From: JBBTCX01 sp964494205
GTDB lineage: Bacteria; Planctomycetota; Phycisphaerae; UBA1845
NCBI GenBank assembly: GCA_964494205.1
Contig: CAZBRD010000017.1
Location: 1-64,000 of the forward strand
Direction of reading: 5' to 3'
DNA: 64,000 nucleotides
Shown piece by piece: positions 16,158 through 25,387 of this stretch. Below the pieces are notes generated by a model, which was not told where the DNA came from, made no database searches, and saw nothing but the letters and a program-made list of their open reading frames with translations. The position numbers and the translations under genes were made by a program. Every line of letters begins with the position of its first letter. Within the stretch, counting starts at the first letter, position 1.

Positions 16158-17417
16158 TCACAAGGCGGCGTTTAACAGAGCTGCGCAGGTGATCTGCGAC
16201 CGCATTACATGTCTCGCCAGCGTGTCGCCGGTGCGCCGACACTCGGCAATTACCTCGATGATGTCCCGTTGTTCGTTAATCGGTGGCACCGGCACGTACA
16301 GCCCCGAAAACGCACTTCCCGCGATATTTGGCTGTGCACTTCCAGTTGCCAGGGCTTTGACCCAACAGTCACCAAACGCACTGTTGCACAGCGCAAGCAA
16401 ATATGCCGAATCGAATTCTCTGGCGAGCCGATAGTAAATGAGAAACGCACCCGCCACGTAGGCACGACCATCGTTAGGATCGGTGAACACAGCCGTCAAG
16501 CCGGCGTACTCACCAGAGCGGGACAGTAGAAAATCCCCTGTTCTCAGCCGATGAGCTAAGACGGTTCTTTCGTCGAGTGTCGCCGCCGGTACCTCGCGGT
16601 AATTAACGCCACCGTTGCGGTCAAAATCGGTCGTTCGGATCTGATATGCATTGCCATTTGCGTTGTAGCAGGAGCTTGGGAAGCGAGGACCGTACGCGCA
16701 ATGTTCCGTAAGCTCTTCGATACGAACACATCGCCAGGAGACTGGAATCTCGCCAACCTGCGTATGCTTCGTCGCCTCATCGCGGAGCCCACGAAGCGTG
16801 GCTCTTGAAGCGAAGTTGAACAAGGCTCGCGAGTGCTGATCCGCTGTTGCTTTCCACGCGGTAGTCGTATCGTTAGCAGCTATCAGAAGCTGCGCGAGTC
16901 GCTGTTGTTGGTCGAGCGGTGGCAGGTCGAACTCGAAACTCGCGAGACTGCTCCAGTTCGTGCGCGGCGAGAGCGAGCCGGCGGAAGTGCCAACCGCATG
17001 CTGAAAGAACCGCTCCGAGAGGCACAGGAACGGCAGAAGCTCCGGCAGCAGCCGGCTGTCCTTCGGCGCCAACACATAAATGTCGCCGGACACGACTGCG
17101 TGGAATTCCGCCACAGCCACCTTGCGCTGATACGCGCGGCGCTTGCCGAAGAGTACGTGTCCCGGTCGACACCGACGGTTGAAGCTGACGCCGTCAGCGA
17201 CATTGCCCCACTTGCGCACATGCAGCGAGCCCGGCTCAAGATGCTCAAGGCCGATGAACCGGTCCAATCCAGCCTCTATTGGATCGCACCTCTCGTTGAG
17301 ATTATCCACAACGTCTCCGAAGCGCACGGTCTTCCATGCCTTGCGATCAAAGAGCGGGAGCTTGGCCCATTTGGCATTGGGCTGAAGTAGATCTAGAGTT
17401 GACGAGAACCTATTCAT
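16158..17417 (-). CDS. hsdS: Type I restriction enzyme, S (specificity) subunit
   Basis: A 419-residue specificity subunit with the expected two target-recognition halves: residues about 20-190 and about 215-400. Each ends in a conserved helical spacer; the first is LDQQQRLAQLLIAANDTTTAW and the second INEQRDIIEVIAECRRTGDT. Each half reads one part of a split DNA target. It lies 163 bases after the nearer hsdM gene; this gap is larger than usual and holds no clear gene. The two halves are unlike each other, so the target is probably asymmetric. The target itself cannot be read from the sequence. Confidence 0.9.
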   Translation of the reverse strand: MNRFSSTLDLLQPNAKWAKLPLFDRKAWKTVRFGDVVDNLNERCDPIEAGLDRFIGLEHLEPGSLHVRKWGNVADGVSFNRRCRPGHVLFGKRRAYQRKVAVAEFHAVVSGDIYVLAPKDSRLLPELLPFLCLSERFFQHAVGTSAGSLSPRTNWSSLASFEFDLPPLDQQQRLAQLLIAANDTTTAWKATADQHSRALFNFASRATLRGLRDEATKHTQVGEIPVSWRCVRIEELTEHCAYGPRFPSSCYNANGNAYQIRTTDFDRNGGVNYREVPAATLDERTVLAHRLRTGDFLLSRSGEYAGLTAVFTDPNDGRAYVAGAFLIYYRLAREFDSAYLLALCNSAFGDCWVKALATGSAQPNIAGSAFSGLYVPVPPINEQRDIIEVIAECRRTGDTLARHVMRSQITCAALLNAAL

Positions 17418-17580
17418 GGTTTCATGCGCGCCGAAAGTTTGCCGCCAATTTCTCTGCTTGTCTCTTCGGAATCACGCTTCTCCTGCAGCATTGCAGACCA
17501 ATCGGAGACGAACTCGATACATCGTGGGTCGAGAATGTGTTATGCGGGTAGACGTTGCGCATGCTTTTTGCTTCTTATGT

Positions 17581-19092
17581 TTACGATTCTCGGCTTACCT
17601 GCTGTACTTCATCATGGGCCACGAGTCCCGAAAAAGCCGCCCGTATTGCACGAGTGCTTTCCAACCATGCAAAGAGCGCAGTGGGAAGTGAACTAGCTTG
17701 CTTCCGTGCTGGCCCACCATTGACGTTGACCGCCGACGTTACATAGAGCGGAATGCTCAAATTGGCGTCTTTGACGCGGACCTGCTCCAGTGTGGCGACC
17801 CGAGCAAAACCGAGATCGTCCTTGAAATTCTTGTATGCTTGAACAACGCGGTCGATGTGGTCGTCCGTGAGAAAGCTCTGGGCGCGTTGGCGTGTAACTT
17901 CGTTTACGGCGTTGATGAAGAGGATACGCCCCCTGCGCGTCTTTGGCTTGGCGGCGCGGCAAATCACTACACAGGCTTCCATAGGTGAGTTGTAAAACAG
18001 GTTTGGACCCAGTCCGAGTACACACTCGATCACGTCAGCCTCGAGCAACTTGCGCCGCATCTCAACCTCTTCCTGGCGAAAGAGCACGCCATGCGGAAAG
18101 AGAATGGCACAGCGGCCTGTCTTGGGTGTCAGACTACAAAGTATGTGCTGCCAGAATGCATAGTCTGCGCGTCCCTGCGGAGGCGTACCGTAGAGGTTGC
18201 GGCCCCATGGGTCTGAGGCGAACGCATTCCGATTCCACTGCTTGATTGAATAGGGCGGATTGGCTAATGCCACCTGAAACTGCATTAGGCGGTCGCCATT
18301 AACGAGTTTGGGCTCGGCGAGGGTGTCACCTCGCTCAATGCGAAAGTCCTCGATACCATGCAGGAAGCAGTTCATCCGTGCAATCGAGGACGTCATTAAA
18401 TTTCGTTCTTGTCCGTAAAGTCGTACATTGCGCCACTCCAACCCGTGCCGGCGCAGATGTGCGACGCATGAGAGTAGCATCCCGCCTGACCCGCACGTCG
18501 GGTCGTAGATCGATTCTCCCGGTCGCGGCTGAAGTATCTCGGTCATCAAATGCACAACCGTTCGATTGGTGTAAAACTCTGCGGCGGTGTGACCCGAGTC
18601 ATCGGCGAATTTCTTGATCAAGTATTCGTAACCATTGCCAAGTTCGTCCTCCGGCAGATTGGCGACGGTGAGATCGAGCGTCGAGAAGTGCTCAATGAGA
18701 TCCCGCAGCATTGAGTCGGAAAGGCGGTCTTTGTTCGTCCATTGCGCATCGCCGAAGATGCCGAAAAGTTTGTCGGGATTGGCGGTCTCGATCGCCCGCA
18801 TATTAGACTGAAGAACTGCGCCGACGTTTTTCGCAGCTTTCCGTACTTCGCGCCAGTGTGCGTCGCGCGGAACTTGGAAGCGGTGCTGCTCGCGACCCGC
18901 AGCGTATCGCTTGTCGCCGCCGGATTCTTTGAGCGCGATTTGGGTCTCCTCATCGAAGACGTCGCAGATTCGTTTCAAGAACAGCAACGGGAAAATAAAC
19001 TGTTTGTAGTCGCCGGCGTCGATGGTGCCGCGCAAAAGCGTCGCCGCGCCCCAGAGGTAGGATTCGAGTTGTTGCTGGGAAATGCCGTTCAC
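17581..19092 (-). CDS. hsdM: Type I restriction system M subunit, paralogue 1
   Basis: A 503-residue N6-adenine methyltransferase subunit. The N-terminal helical domain begins QQLESYLWGAATLLRG, and the SAM motif DPTCGSGGM is near residue 200 and catalytic NPPY near 279. The frame opens further upstream, but the GTG at 19090-19092 overlaps the TGA of the preceding gene as GTGA and matches the start of the second hsdM, so I use it. About 500 bases upstream is a second, clearly homologous hsdM. This paralogue is the one next to hsdS. Both motifs are intact, so it is not a dead copy. Confidence 0.92.
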   Translation of the reverse strand: MNGISQQQLESYLWGAATLLRGTIDAGDYKQFIFPLLFLKRICDVFDEETQIALKESGGDKRYAAGREQHRFQVPRDAHWREVRKAAKNVGAVLQSNMRAIETANPDKLFGIFGDAQWTNKDRLSDSMLRDLIEHFSTLDLTVANLPEDELGNGYEYLIKKFADDSGHTAAEFYTNRTVVHLMTEILQPRPGESIYDPTCGSGGMLLSCVAHLRRHGLEWRNVRLYGQERNLMTSSIARMNCFLHGIEDFRIERGDTLAEPKLVNGDRLMQFQVALANPPYSIKQWNRNAFASDPWGRNLYGTPPQGRADYAFWQHILCSLTPKTGRCAILFPHGVLFRQEEVEMRRKLLEADVIECVLGLGPNLFYNSPMEACVVICRAAKPKTRRGRILFINAVNEVTRQRAQSFLTDDHIDRVVQAYKNFKDDLGFARVATLEQVRVKDANLSIPLYVTSAVNVNGGPARKQASSLPTALFAWLESTRAIRAAFSGLVAHDEVQQVSRES

Positions 19093-19622
19093 GTCTCGAT
19101 GCCTGCAGAGTTCCGCTGTGACTGTTTGCGCGTGTGCCGACAATTGATTGGTCCGGAGGCAAAATATTGGAGGGCCGATTGGAGCAGTTCATCCGCCTCG
19201 GCCTCAGTTTGATCTGCCAAAGTGCAAATATGAAACAACGCCGGGCCCCAGCGCTTATCAATAAGTGCCGAAAGCCGCTCCGGGTGAACCATCATCCGAG
19301 CTTTTGCAGTTAGATGCGGGGGAAGAAAACAGTGAGCCAGACAATGAAGTCCTAGAAATTCCCGCGACAGAAAATAGAGCCAATAAGGAAATTGCTCGTT
19401 GAGCGCGTAAACAAAGTTTCTAACTTGCGGAATCTCGAAAAGCTCTTCACGAGTGTGATCAAATCCATCAAAGCAAAGGTCGACCCGAGTGCAGAATGCT
19501 CGAATATTTTCACGATTCAACAATAGCCGCTTTAGTGTGGCCATTGCAGCCGACGTGTCATTTCGCTCAATCTCATTGCGACTCACCACGATTACAAGTG
19601 GACCAATGCACTCAGGCGTCAT
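19089..19622 (-). CDS. Unknown protein between the two hsdM genes
   Basis: A 177-residue protein coupled on both sides: its ATG overlaps the end of hsdM paralogue 2 (ATGA) and its TGA overlaps the GTG of paralogue 1. Core sequence is RVDLCFDGFDHTREELFEIP then YALNEQFPYWLYFLSREF. The FxGFDxxxxELFEIPxVR pattern loosely resembles Crr6/DUF1817-type proteins, but this is weak. No catalytic motif, signal peptide or transmembrane segment is seen. Tight coupling suggests it is made in fixed ratio with the methylases and may modulate or replace a subunit, for example as an assembly or anti-restriction factor (inference). Confidence 0.75.
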   Translation of the reverse strand: MTPECIGPLVIVVSRNEIERNDTSAAMATLKRLLLNRENIRAFCTRVDLCFDGFDHTREELFEIPQVRNFVYALNEQFPYWLYFLSREFLGLHCLAHCFLPPHLTAKARMMVHPERLSALIDKRWGPALFHICTLADQTEAEADELLQSALQYFASGPINCRHTRKQSQRNSAGIET

Positions 19623-21118
19623 ACCAGTAATCCCTCACGTTTCAGAATCTCAACAAGCCGGCTATCGGCCTCAAAGGCTGCCTTCGCGCTTTCGCGCAGT
19701 CGTTTGTTGGCCTCTTCGACCGTGATCATCGCCTGTTCGATCTTTGGTTCGACATAACGCGGAATGTTTAGGTTGTATTCGTTGACCGCAATGTCATCGA
19801 GACTGACAACACGGGCAACGCCCTCGACGTCTTGGTACTCGCGATGCCAGTGGGAGATGCGCTCCACATGTTCAGGGAGTAGTTCATTCTGGGCTCGTCC
19901 CGTTTTAAACTCGCGCGACGCATCAAGGATGAGCACTTTTTTCTTTCGGTGTCGCTTCTTGCGTTGGCGTAGAACGAGGATGCACGCCGCCAAGCCTGTG
20001 CCGTAGAAGAGATTTGGTCCCAATCCAATGACCGCGTCAACGATATCCATTTGGAGGATCTTTCGTCGAATTTCGCCTTCTTTTCCCATGCGAAATATTG
20101 CGCCATGCGGCAGGACGACGGCCATGCGCCCCGTCGCCGGTGCCATCGACTTAATCATGTGCTGAACCCAAGCGTAGTCTCCGCTTTTGGCAGGCGGCAT
20201 ACCCGCGAAAGCGCGTCCGTATGGATCGCCAGCCCACACTTCCTCCCCCCACTTTTGCAGCGAAAATGGAGGATTTGCGATAACGCAATCGAACTCGGCT
20301 AGATTGTCGCCGGAGAAAAACGCCGGCTGGCGAAGTGTATCCCCCCGACTAATCCGGAAATCCGATGCGCCGTGTAGAAACAGATTCATGCGCGCGATCG
20401 CTGATGTGGTCAGATTCTTTTCTTGCCCGAAGAGCTTTCCCCAAAGCGTGCGTTCATCTCCTTGGCTTTCACGGATATGGTGAACGGCTTCAAGCAGCAT
20501 GCCGCCGGTTCCGCAAGCAGGATCGTAAATGGACTCTCCTTCCTTGGGATTCAGGATGTCAACCATCAGTCGCACGACAGCACGCGGCGTGTAGAATTCA
20601 CCTGCCTTCTTGTTCGTAACATCTGCAAACTTCTTGATGAGGTACTCATAGGATTGGCCGAGTACGTCAGCCTGTGCAGCCTGGTTTCCGAGTGAGATGC
20701 GCGAGAAGTGCTCAATCAAGTCGCGGAGCAACGAATCCGAAAGCCGCTCTTTGTTGGTCCAGGCTGCATCGCCAAAGATCCCATATAGGGTTTCGGGGTT
20801 TGCCTTCTCAATTCCCCGCATTGCCCTTTGGAGAGCCTGCCCCACGTTGCTTGTGACGTTTCGAACATCTGTCCAATGGCAGCGCTTCGGAATTTGGAAC
20901 CGGTAATTCTGTGGAAATTGGGCGTATTCCTCGTCCCCACTGGATTCCACCATCGCCGCTGAGTATTCCTCGTCGTACACGTCGGAGATTCGCTTGAAGA
21001 ACAGTAGCGGGAATACATAGGTCTTAAAGTCGGCCGCATCGACCGGCCCACGCAAGATGTTGGCTGCCTCCCAGAGATGCGCCTCTAATTGGTTCGATGT
21101 TGCCTTTCCTCCGTTCAT
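19619..21118 (-). CDS. hsdM: Type I restriction system M subunit, paralogue 2
   Basis: A 499-residue homologue of paralogue 1 and first gene of the operon. It has N-terminal NQLEAHLWEAANILRG, the SAM motif DPACGTGGM near residue 196 and NPPF near 283. N-terminal halves of the two proteins match closely (PLLFFKRISDVYDEE against PLLFLKRICDVFDEE), but the sequences diverge throughout, so this is an old duplication or two systems fused. The frame begins with TTG nine codons earlier, but GGGAAGAG lies about 7 bases before the ATG at 21116-21118. A basic KKRHRKKKVL patch near 395 distinguishes it from paralogue 1. Confidence 0.92.
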   Translation of the reverse strand: MNGGKATSNQLEAHLWEAANILRGPVDAADFKTYVFPLLFFKRISDVYDEEYSAAMVESSGDEEYAQFPQNYRFQIPKRCHWTDVRNVTSNVGQALQRAMRGIEKANPETLYGIFGDAAWTNKERLSDSLLRDLIEHFSRISLGNQAAQADVLGQSYEYLIKKFADVTNKKAGEFYTPRAVVRLMVDILNPKEGESIYDPACGTGGMLLEAVHHIRESQGDERTLWGKLFGQEKNLTTSAIARMNLFLHGASDFRISRGDTLRQPAFFSGDNLAEFDCVIANPPFSLQKWGEEVWAGDPYGRAFAGMPPAKSGDYAWVQHMIKSMAPATGRMAVVLPHGAIFRMGKEGEIRRKILQMDIVDAVIGLGPNLFYGTGLAACILVLRQRKKRHRKKKVLILDASREFKTGRAQNELLPEHVERISHWHREYQDVEGVARVVSLDDIAVNEYNLNIPRYVEPKIEQAMITVEEANKRLRESAKAAFEADSRLVEILKREGLLV

Positions 21119-21286
21119 CTCGAACTCTTCCCTAAACGTGCGCAACTATCAACTTTCATTAATTGATCAAAGTAGCTTCCAAAATTAGGGACGGAAGCCG
21201 TGCTAGCCGATCCGACACGCGTATAGTGAACAGTAAACGTAACCTGACCGGCGTGTTATGTCTAGTGGGATCTTCGATTAGAAACG

Positions 21287-21676
21287 CTACGCGATTGAAT
21301 TCCACAATACGCGTTGACCGCGCCAACAAGCGATGCGCGCGAGTGGCCGGAGATCGCGTTCAAAAATCGCACATCGACCTGCCGTAACTAAAGGCAGAAA
21401 AAGAAGTTTTTCCTGGGTTTCCGGCGCCAGGTGATTGAGGTTCATGATCTGGGTCATGCGCGGTTGTGTGACGTGAGCCAAGCGGGCCAACTCAGATATG
21501 TCTGTGACTTTTCCTTCGCGGATGAGGCGGTCGAAGCGGATGGCCAAGGCCATTAAGCGTGAGATTCGCGGCACGCGCCCGGGTGCTGTCGGCGGCGGCG
21601 GACTTGGCTTGCCAGCGATAGTCTTGCGTCCTCTTCCTCGGCGAACGAAATTGACTTTCCTTGTCACGGTAATCAT
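21287..21676 (-). CDS. Small HTH-like protein of the recombinase module
   Basis: A 129-residue basic protein. Its middle (RLMALAIRFDRLIREGKVTD, ISELARLAHVTQPRMTQIMN) reads as a helix-turn-helix in which the second helix is VTQPRMTQIMNL. This is a recognisable small partner gene placed after large serine recombinases in many genomes; its function is not established. The start overlaps the recombinase stop by 4 bases (ATGA), and the C-terminus is Trp/Arg-rich. It probably binds DNA and may regulate or direct the recombinase (inference). Confidence 0.75.
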   Translation of the reverse strand: MITVTRKVNFVRRGRGRKTIAGKPSPPPPTAPGRVPRISRLMALAIRFDRLIREGKVTDISELARLAHVTQPRMTQIMNLNHLAPETQEKLLFLPLVTAGRCAIFERDLRPLARIACWRGQRVLWNSIA

Positions 21677-23346
21677 GCGGCAGCCTCCTTGGATCGGCGC
21701 AGACGCTTCGACGCGCGCTGCGCATCAGGTCTGATCGCCGTAAGCGACTTCGAACCACCGCCAGTTATCAATTCTTCCGAGTCGGATTTGTCAGACTCAT
21801 TCTGACCTAGGCCCTTGATTCCGGTGGGATGAAACGAGATTTCGATGCTGCTCTCCGTCGCGTCAAACTCCACGTGGTGGACCAGCAGGTTTATCAACCG
21901 TACCTGTTCTCGCGGGGTCAGCGCCGACCAGACATTGTCGAAATCAGCCAGCGATTTCGTCACATCCTCCTCAGTCAACGACTCTCGCTGCAGCACTGCT
22001 TTCTGATCGTCCACGTCGCTCAATCGCCGCTCGAATTGCTCTAGTTGTACAGCGATTTGGGAAATTCGCGTGGCCGCGCCGTTCGAAGAATCCTGGGCCA
22101 CCTGTCCTTTCAAGTTCGCTCTAAGTCGCGAGAGTTTGCGTTGTATGGTCCCTCGTTCACGCTCAAGCCGCCCCACCGCTTCTTTCGTCTGCGACCCCGC
22201 CTGTTCCAGCGTCTCGCGTATCAAATCACCATCCTGACCAATGCAACGAATCTGATCGATAACGGCCTTTTCGATTTCCGCCGACGGTAGTGATGGCGTC
22301 GGACACTTGCGCCGTCCGTTCTTGATCGCGTTTGTACATGTATAGTAGCGGTAGCGCTTGTTATCGCGCGTGGTATATGTATGGGCCATCACGCGGCCGC
22401 AGGACTTGCAATAGAGCAATCGCCGAAGGAGCGCACCGTGGCGATTACGAGTCTCGGTGCTGGCACCGTTTCGATTCTGCGAAAGTCGCACCTGAACGCG
22501 GTTGAACAATTCGACGGGCACGATTGCCTCGTGCTCTCCGGCGTAGATTTCCTTCTTGTGCGTCGTCTTCCCGATGTACAGGACGTTGGTCAGCAGGCCG
22601 TGAAGTCGGCACTTGTCGTACGGCTCACCACCCCGTTGTTTTCCTGCCCGCGTAAACCAGGTCTTTGAGAGCCAGTCTCGGCGTTCGAGTTCTGCAACAG
22701 CAGCCAATAGGGTTCCCGCTTCGAGATAGAGTTCGAATATTTGACGAACGCGTTCCGCCTCGTCTGGATTGACGACAAGCTTCGGGCTGCCACCCGTTCG
22801 ATCGACGTCGTATCCGAGAACGGGAGTTCCACCGGTCCATTTACCCTTCTGCCGCGATGCCGCAATCTTGTCACGGATACGCTCGCCGATGATTTCGCGC
22901 TCGAATTGGGCAAACGACAGAAGGATGTTAAGCGTAAGCCGCCCCATTGAATGGGTCGTGTTGAAATGCTGGGTCACTGAAACGAACGAGACGTTGTTCT
23001 TGTCGAACGTCTCCATGATCCGTGCGAAGTCGAGCAACGAACGACTCAATCGGTCGACTTTGTACACAACGGCGCAGTCTATTTTCCCGGCGCTGGCATC
23101 GGCGAGAAGGCGTTGAAGCCCGGGGCGCTCCGTGTTGCCGCCGGTGAAGCCGCCGTCGTCGTACCGGTCAGGTAGCGCGACCCAGCCTTCGGCTTTCTGG
23201 CTCGCGATGAACGCCTCGGCGGCTTCGCGCTGGGCGTCGAGAGAATTGAACTCCTGTTGCAACCCCTCCTCGCTGCTCTTGCGGGTATAGATGGCGCAAC
23301 GAATCGTGGCGCCCTTCGACGTGGCTTGGCCGTTCCGCCGAGTCAT
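21673..23346 (-). CDS. Large serine recombinase
   Basis: A 557-residue site-specific recombinase. The N-terminal resolvase domain starts near residue 16 (IRCAIYTRKSSEEG, with the catalytic serine at about 24-25) and carries the DRLSRSLLDFARIME helix. A recombinase domain follows, then a zinc-ribbon (LLYCKSCGRVMAHTYT and CTNAIKNGRRKCP) around residues 310-350 and a helical coiled-coil segment near 390-450. All parts look intact. It is coupled to the DUF2924 gene upstream and the HTH gene downstream by 4-base overlaps. It is probably the enzyme that moves the right half of the island. Confidence 0.93.
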   Translation of the reverse strand: MTRRNGQATSKGATIRCAIYTRKSSEEGLQQEFNSLDAQREAAEAFIASQKAEGWVALPDRYDDGGFTGGNTERPGLQRLLADASAGKIDCAVVYKVDRLSRSLLDFARIMETFDKNNVSFVSVTQHFNTTHSMGRLTLNILLSFAQFEREIIGERIRDKIAASRQKGKWTGGTPVLGYDVDRTGGSPKLVVNPDEAERVRQIFELYLEAGTLLAAVAELERRDWLSKTWFTRAGKQRGGEPYDKCRLHGLLTNVLYIGKTTHKKEIYAGEHEAIVPVELFNRVQVRLSQNRNGASTETRNRHGALLRRLLYCKSCGRVMAHTYTTRDNKRYRYYTCTNAIKNGRRKCPTPSLPSAEIEKAVIDQIRCIGQDGDLIRETLEQAGSQTKEAVGRLERERGTIQRKLSRLRANLKGQVAQDSSNGAATRISQIAVQLEQFERRLSDVDDQKAVLQRESLTEEDVTKSLADFDNVWSALTPREQVRLINLLVHHVEFDATESSIEISFHPTGIKGLGQNESDKSDSEELITGGGSKSLTAIRPDAQRASKRLRRSKEAAA

Positions 23347-23837
23347 TCCTTCGACTCCAACCCGAAGAAGCGAAAGCCGTTCATGTGCGAGCCGGTGACG
23401 GCCTTGGCGACGGCGGTCAACGATTTGTATTGCTCACCGAGGTATTCGAATCCGTTGGCCAGGACGGTGACTGCGATCTTCTTACCTTTATATTGGCGGG
23501 TAACCTGCGAACCGATGGATGGCAGGCGGCGGTCCTTGGAAATGGCGATAGGAATGGTTCGCGAATCGCGCTTTGTGTCGTTCCTCGGCAGCCTCGTCCA
23601 CTTCGGCGGAGTTAACCGAACGTCGGCATCGTTGGCCAATTCCTCGGCCCGGCGTAGAGCGCGTTCGGAAAGCCCGCCCTCGGCGTTCGCCTGTAGCCGC
23701 CATGCGATTCGTCGGATTAGATACTGCCGGTGGCGACTGCGGACGGGTTCACCGAAAACCTCGACGTACCGCGCCTGCAATTGGCCGACAGTCATTTGTT
23801 CAAGGAATGCAAGTTCTTTTTCAATATTCAGCCTCAT
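23343..23837 (-). CDS. DUF2924 protein of the recombinase module
   Basis: A 164-residue DUF2924 protein: an N-terminal helical segment (LEQMTVGQLQARYVEVFGEP, then SRHRQYLIRRIAWRLQ) and a C-terminal half with RQYKGKKIAVTVLANGFEYL, SLTAVAKAVTGSHMNG and FFGL. DUF2924 genes are known to sit next to serine recombinases, but what the protein does is not established. Its stop overlaps the recombinase ATG by 4 bases, and its start overlaps the preceding small gene, so all four genes form one coupled unit. Confidence 0.88.
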   Translation of the reverse strand: MRLNIEKELAFLEQMTVGQLQARYVEVFGEPVRSRHRQYLIRRIAWRLQANAEGGLSERALRRAEELANDADVRLTPPKWTRLPRNDTKRDSRTIPIAISKDRRLPSIGSQVTRQYKGKKIAVTVLANGFEYLGEQYKSLTAVAKAVTGSHMNGFRFFGLESKE

Positions 23838-24058
23838 GCGTCCGCTCCTTCATTTGGCAGCCCTAAATCGCGGGTACCGTGAGAGACACTGAGCCTCGTT
23901 TCGCCGAGGAAATCAAGGGAATTATTCCGTCGACTGTACTTGATTTCGCCATAGGCAATCTTGCGAAGTTGGCGCACCACGCCATAGGCAAGAATCGCTG
24001 CAATTTCACGTCGCTGGTTGGCAACGGGAATCGATTCGTCTTTGTATGAGTGCCGCAA
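23834..24058 (-). CDS. Small first gene of the recombinase module
   Basis: A 74-residue protein with RREIAAILAYGVVRQLR near residues 16-32 and SLDFLGETRLSVSHGT near 47-62. Similar small frames are often found directly before DUF2924 genes, where they go unannotated. The start is a TTG with a strong GGAGGTGG 6 bases before GCAT-TTG, and the stop overlaps the DUF2924 start (ATGA). It is the first gene of the four-gene unit and is transcribed away from the PIN gene, which starts 180 bases to its right. Function unknown. Confidence 0.6.
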   Translation of the reverse strand: MRHSYKDESIPVANQRREIAAILAYGVVRQLRKIAYGEIKYSRRNNSLDFLGETRLSVSHGTRDLGLPNEGADA

Positions 24059-24238
24059 ATGCCACCTCCGAGTTTACGAATTCGCGCAGCATGTAAGCCG
24101 CCATAGTTATTACTTATGCCGTGGGTCAAAAAGATGTCCGTTATTATTTCAAATGGCCGCTTACACATGGCCATTTTCGGGGTCGAAATGTTTGCTAGAC
24201 TTCATTGCAACCGAACAAGGACTTTGGAGGACGGCGTA

Positions 24239-25387
24239 ATGAGCCAAACGCAAGAAAACAACGATGGCAGAATGCCAACTGCAATTTATTTCGATACAAG
24301 CGCGATGCGCGACGCCGGATATGCATTGCGGAAGGCATGGATGGAAAACATTCGAGCCGTCGCTCAACATTTTGGGATCGATCTCTGGATCCCTGAATTG
24401 GTCTTGGAGGAATGGCTCTGGTACCTGCAGCAGGAATGCCAAAAGGCACTTGATGAATGCAAGTCAAAGGCATTGTTTGTGAATGAACTCGTTGGCTTGA
24501 CTATTGAAATTCCTGCCGTACCAAGCAGAAGCCTCTTAAAGCCACTGATTGAACGTCACGCACAACGCCTCAATGAGGCTGGCTTTCTCTTTGTCCCAAC
24601 AGCGAAGCTTGAGCTAACTGAATTGCTACACCAATCTGTAAGGCACATAAGTCCGTTCGAGGATCGCGATCGAGGTTTTAGAGATGCCGTCATACTTGAG
24701 TCAATCGCCGCACATGCGCAAGAGAATTACGATCACCCAGACATATTAGTTATCTCCCTGGACAAAGGCTTTCAGCGAGGAATTCGGCGTCTCAGCGAGA
24801 GAGGTTTGAAAGGGGAGATCGCGGATCCCGGAAATGGCGGAAAGCTGCTCGAAAATCGACGCATTGTTGCGGTCCAGCGTTTTCTAGCAGAAGGCGATCC
24901 GGTCTTGAACGCGTTCCTAGAAGGCCAGAAAGAAGCCATCTTTAAGAAACTGCTCAACTTCAGCGTCAACCTCGCGACGATTAAAGGGCATAATTATGGT
25001 ACGCCACCCATAGATGACCCCCTCTATAACGCGACCATTCGGAGAGTGAACGCGATTCGACCACTTTCACTTAAGCGGGCGTTTGCAGGAACCCAGCCAA
25101 TCTTCTTTGAAATCAAGCCGGGGCGAGAACCAATCAATTTTCAAGTGGAGATCGAAGCGGATTTGACGATCGAAAGAAATCCATTTCCGATCACAGCTTT
25201 CTTGGGCCCGGAAGTGTCGCTCAACCGCCCCGTAGATATAGAACCATCCTGGCGTAGTTGGGTTCATGAGGACCCTGTTGTGGAAGACATAACCGTTCGC
25301 CGAGATATCAACATTGAAGCATCCGTGATCCAAAATTTGGGAGATGAACCAAAGTACCGAGACTTGGAGATTCATGGCATCTGGTGA
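24239..25387 (+). CDS. PIN-like nuclease protein (DUF4935 type)
   Basis: A 382-residue protein and the only plus-strand gene in the island. Residues 14-30 (TAIYFDTSAMRDAG) with D19, E57/E58 in LVLEEW, FRDAVILE near 145 and VISLDKGF near 170 fit the spaced acidic residues of a PIN-like RNA-cutting domain. The C-terminal half (about residues 230-382) is a beta-rich part with no family call. The frame extends further upstream, but TTGGAGGA lies 8 bases before this ATG. PIN-domain proteins of this size occur as single-gene defence or toxin genes; that role is inferred. No antitoxin-sized partner gene is visible nearby. Confidence 0.7.
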   Translation: MSQTQENNDGRMPTAIYFDTSAMRDAGYALRKAWMENIRAVAQHFGIDLWIPELVLEEWLWYLQQECQKALDECKSKALFVNELVGLTIEIPAVPSRSLLKPLIERHAQRLNEAGFLFVPTAKLELTELLHQSVRHISPFEDRDRGFRDAVILESIAAHAQENYDHPDILVISLDKGFQRGIRRLSERGLKGEIADPGNGGKLLENRRIVAVQRFLAEGDPVLNAFLEGQKEAIFKKLLNFSVNLATIKGHNYGTPPIDDPLYNATIRRVNAIRPLSLKRAFAGTQPIFFEIKPGREPINFQVEIEADLTIERNPFPITAFLGPEVSLNRPVDIEPSWRSWVHEDPVVEDITVRRDINIEASVIQNLGDEPKYRDLEIHGIW

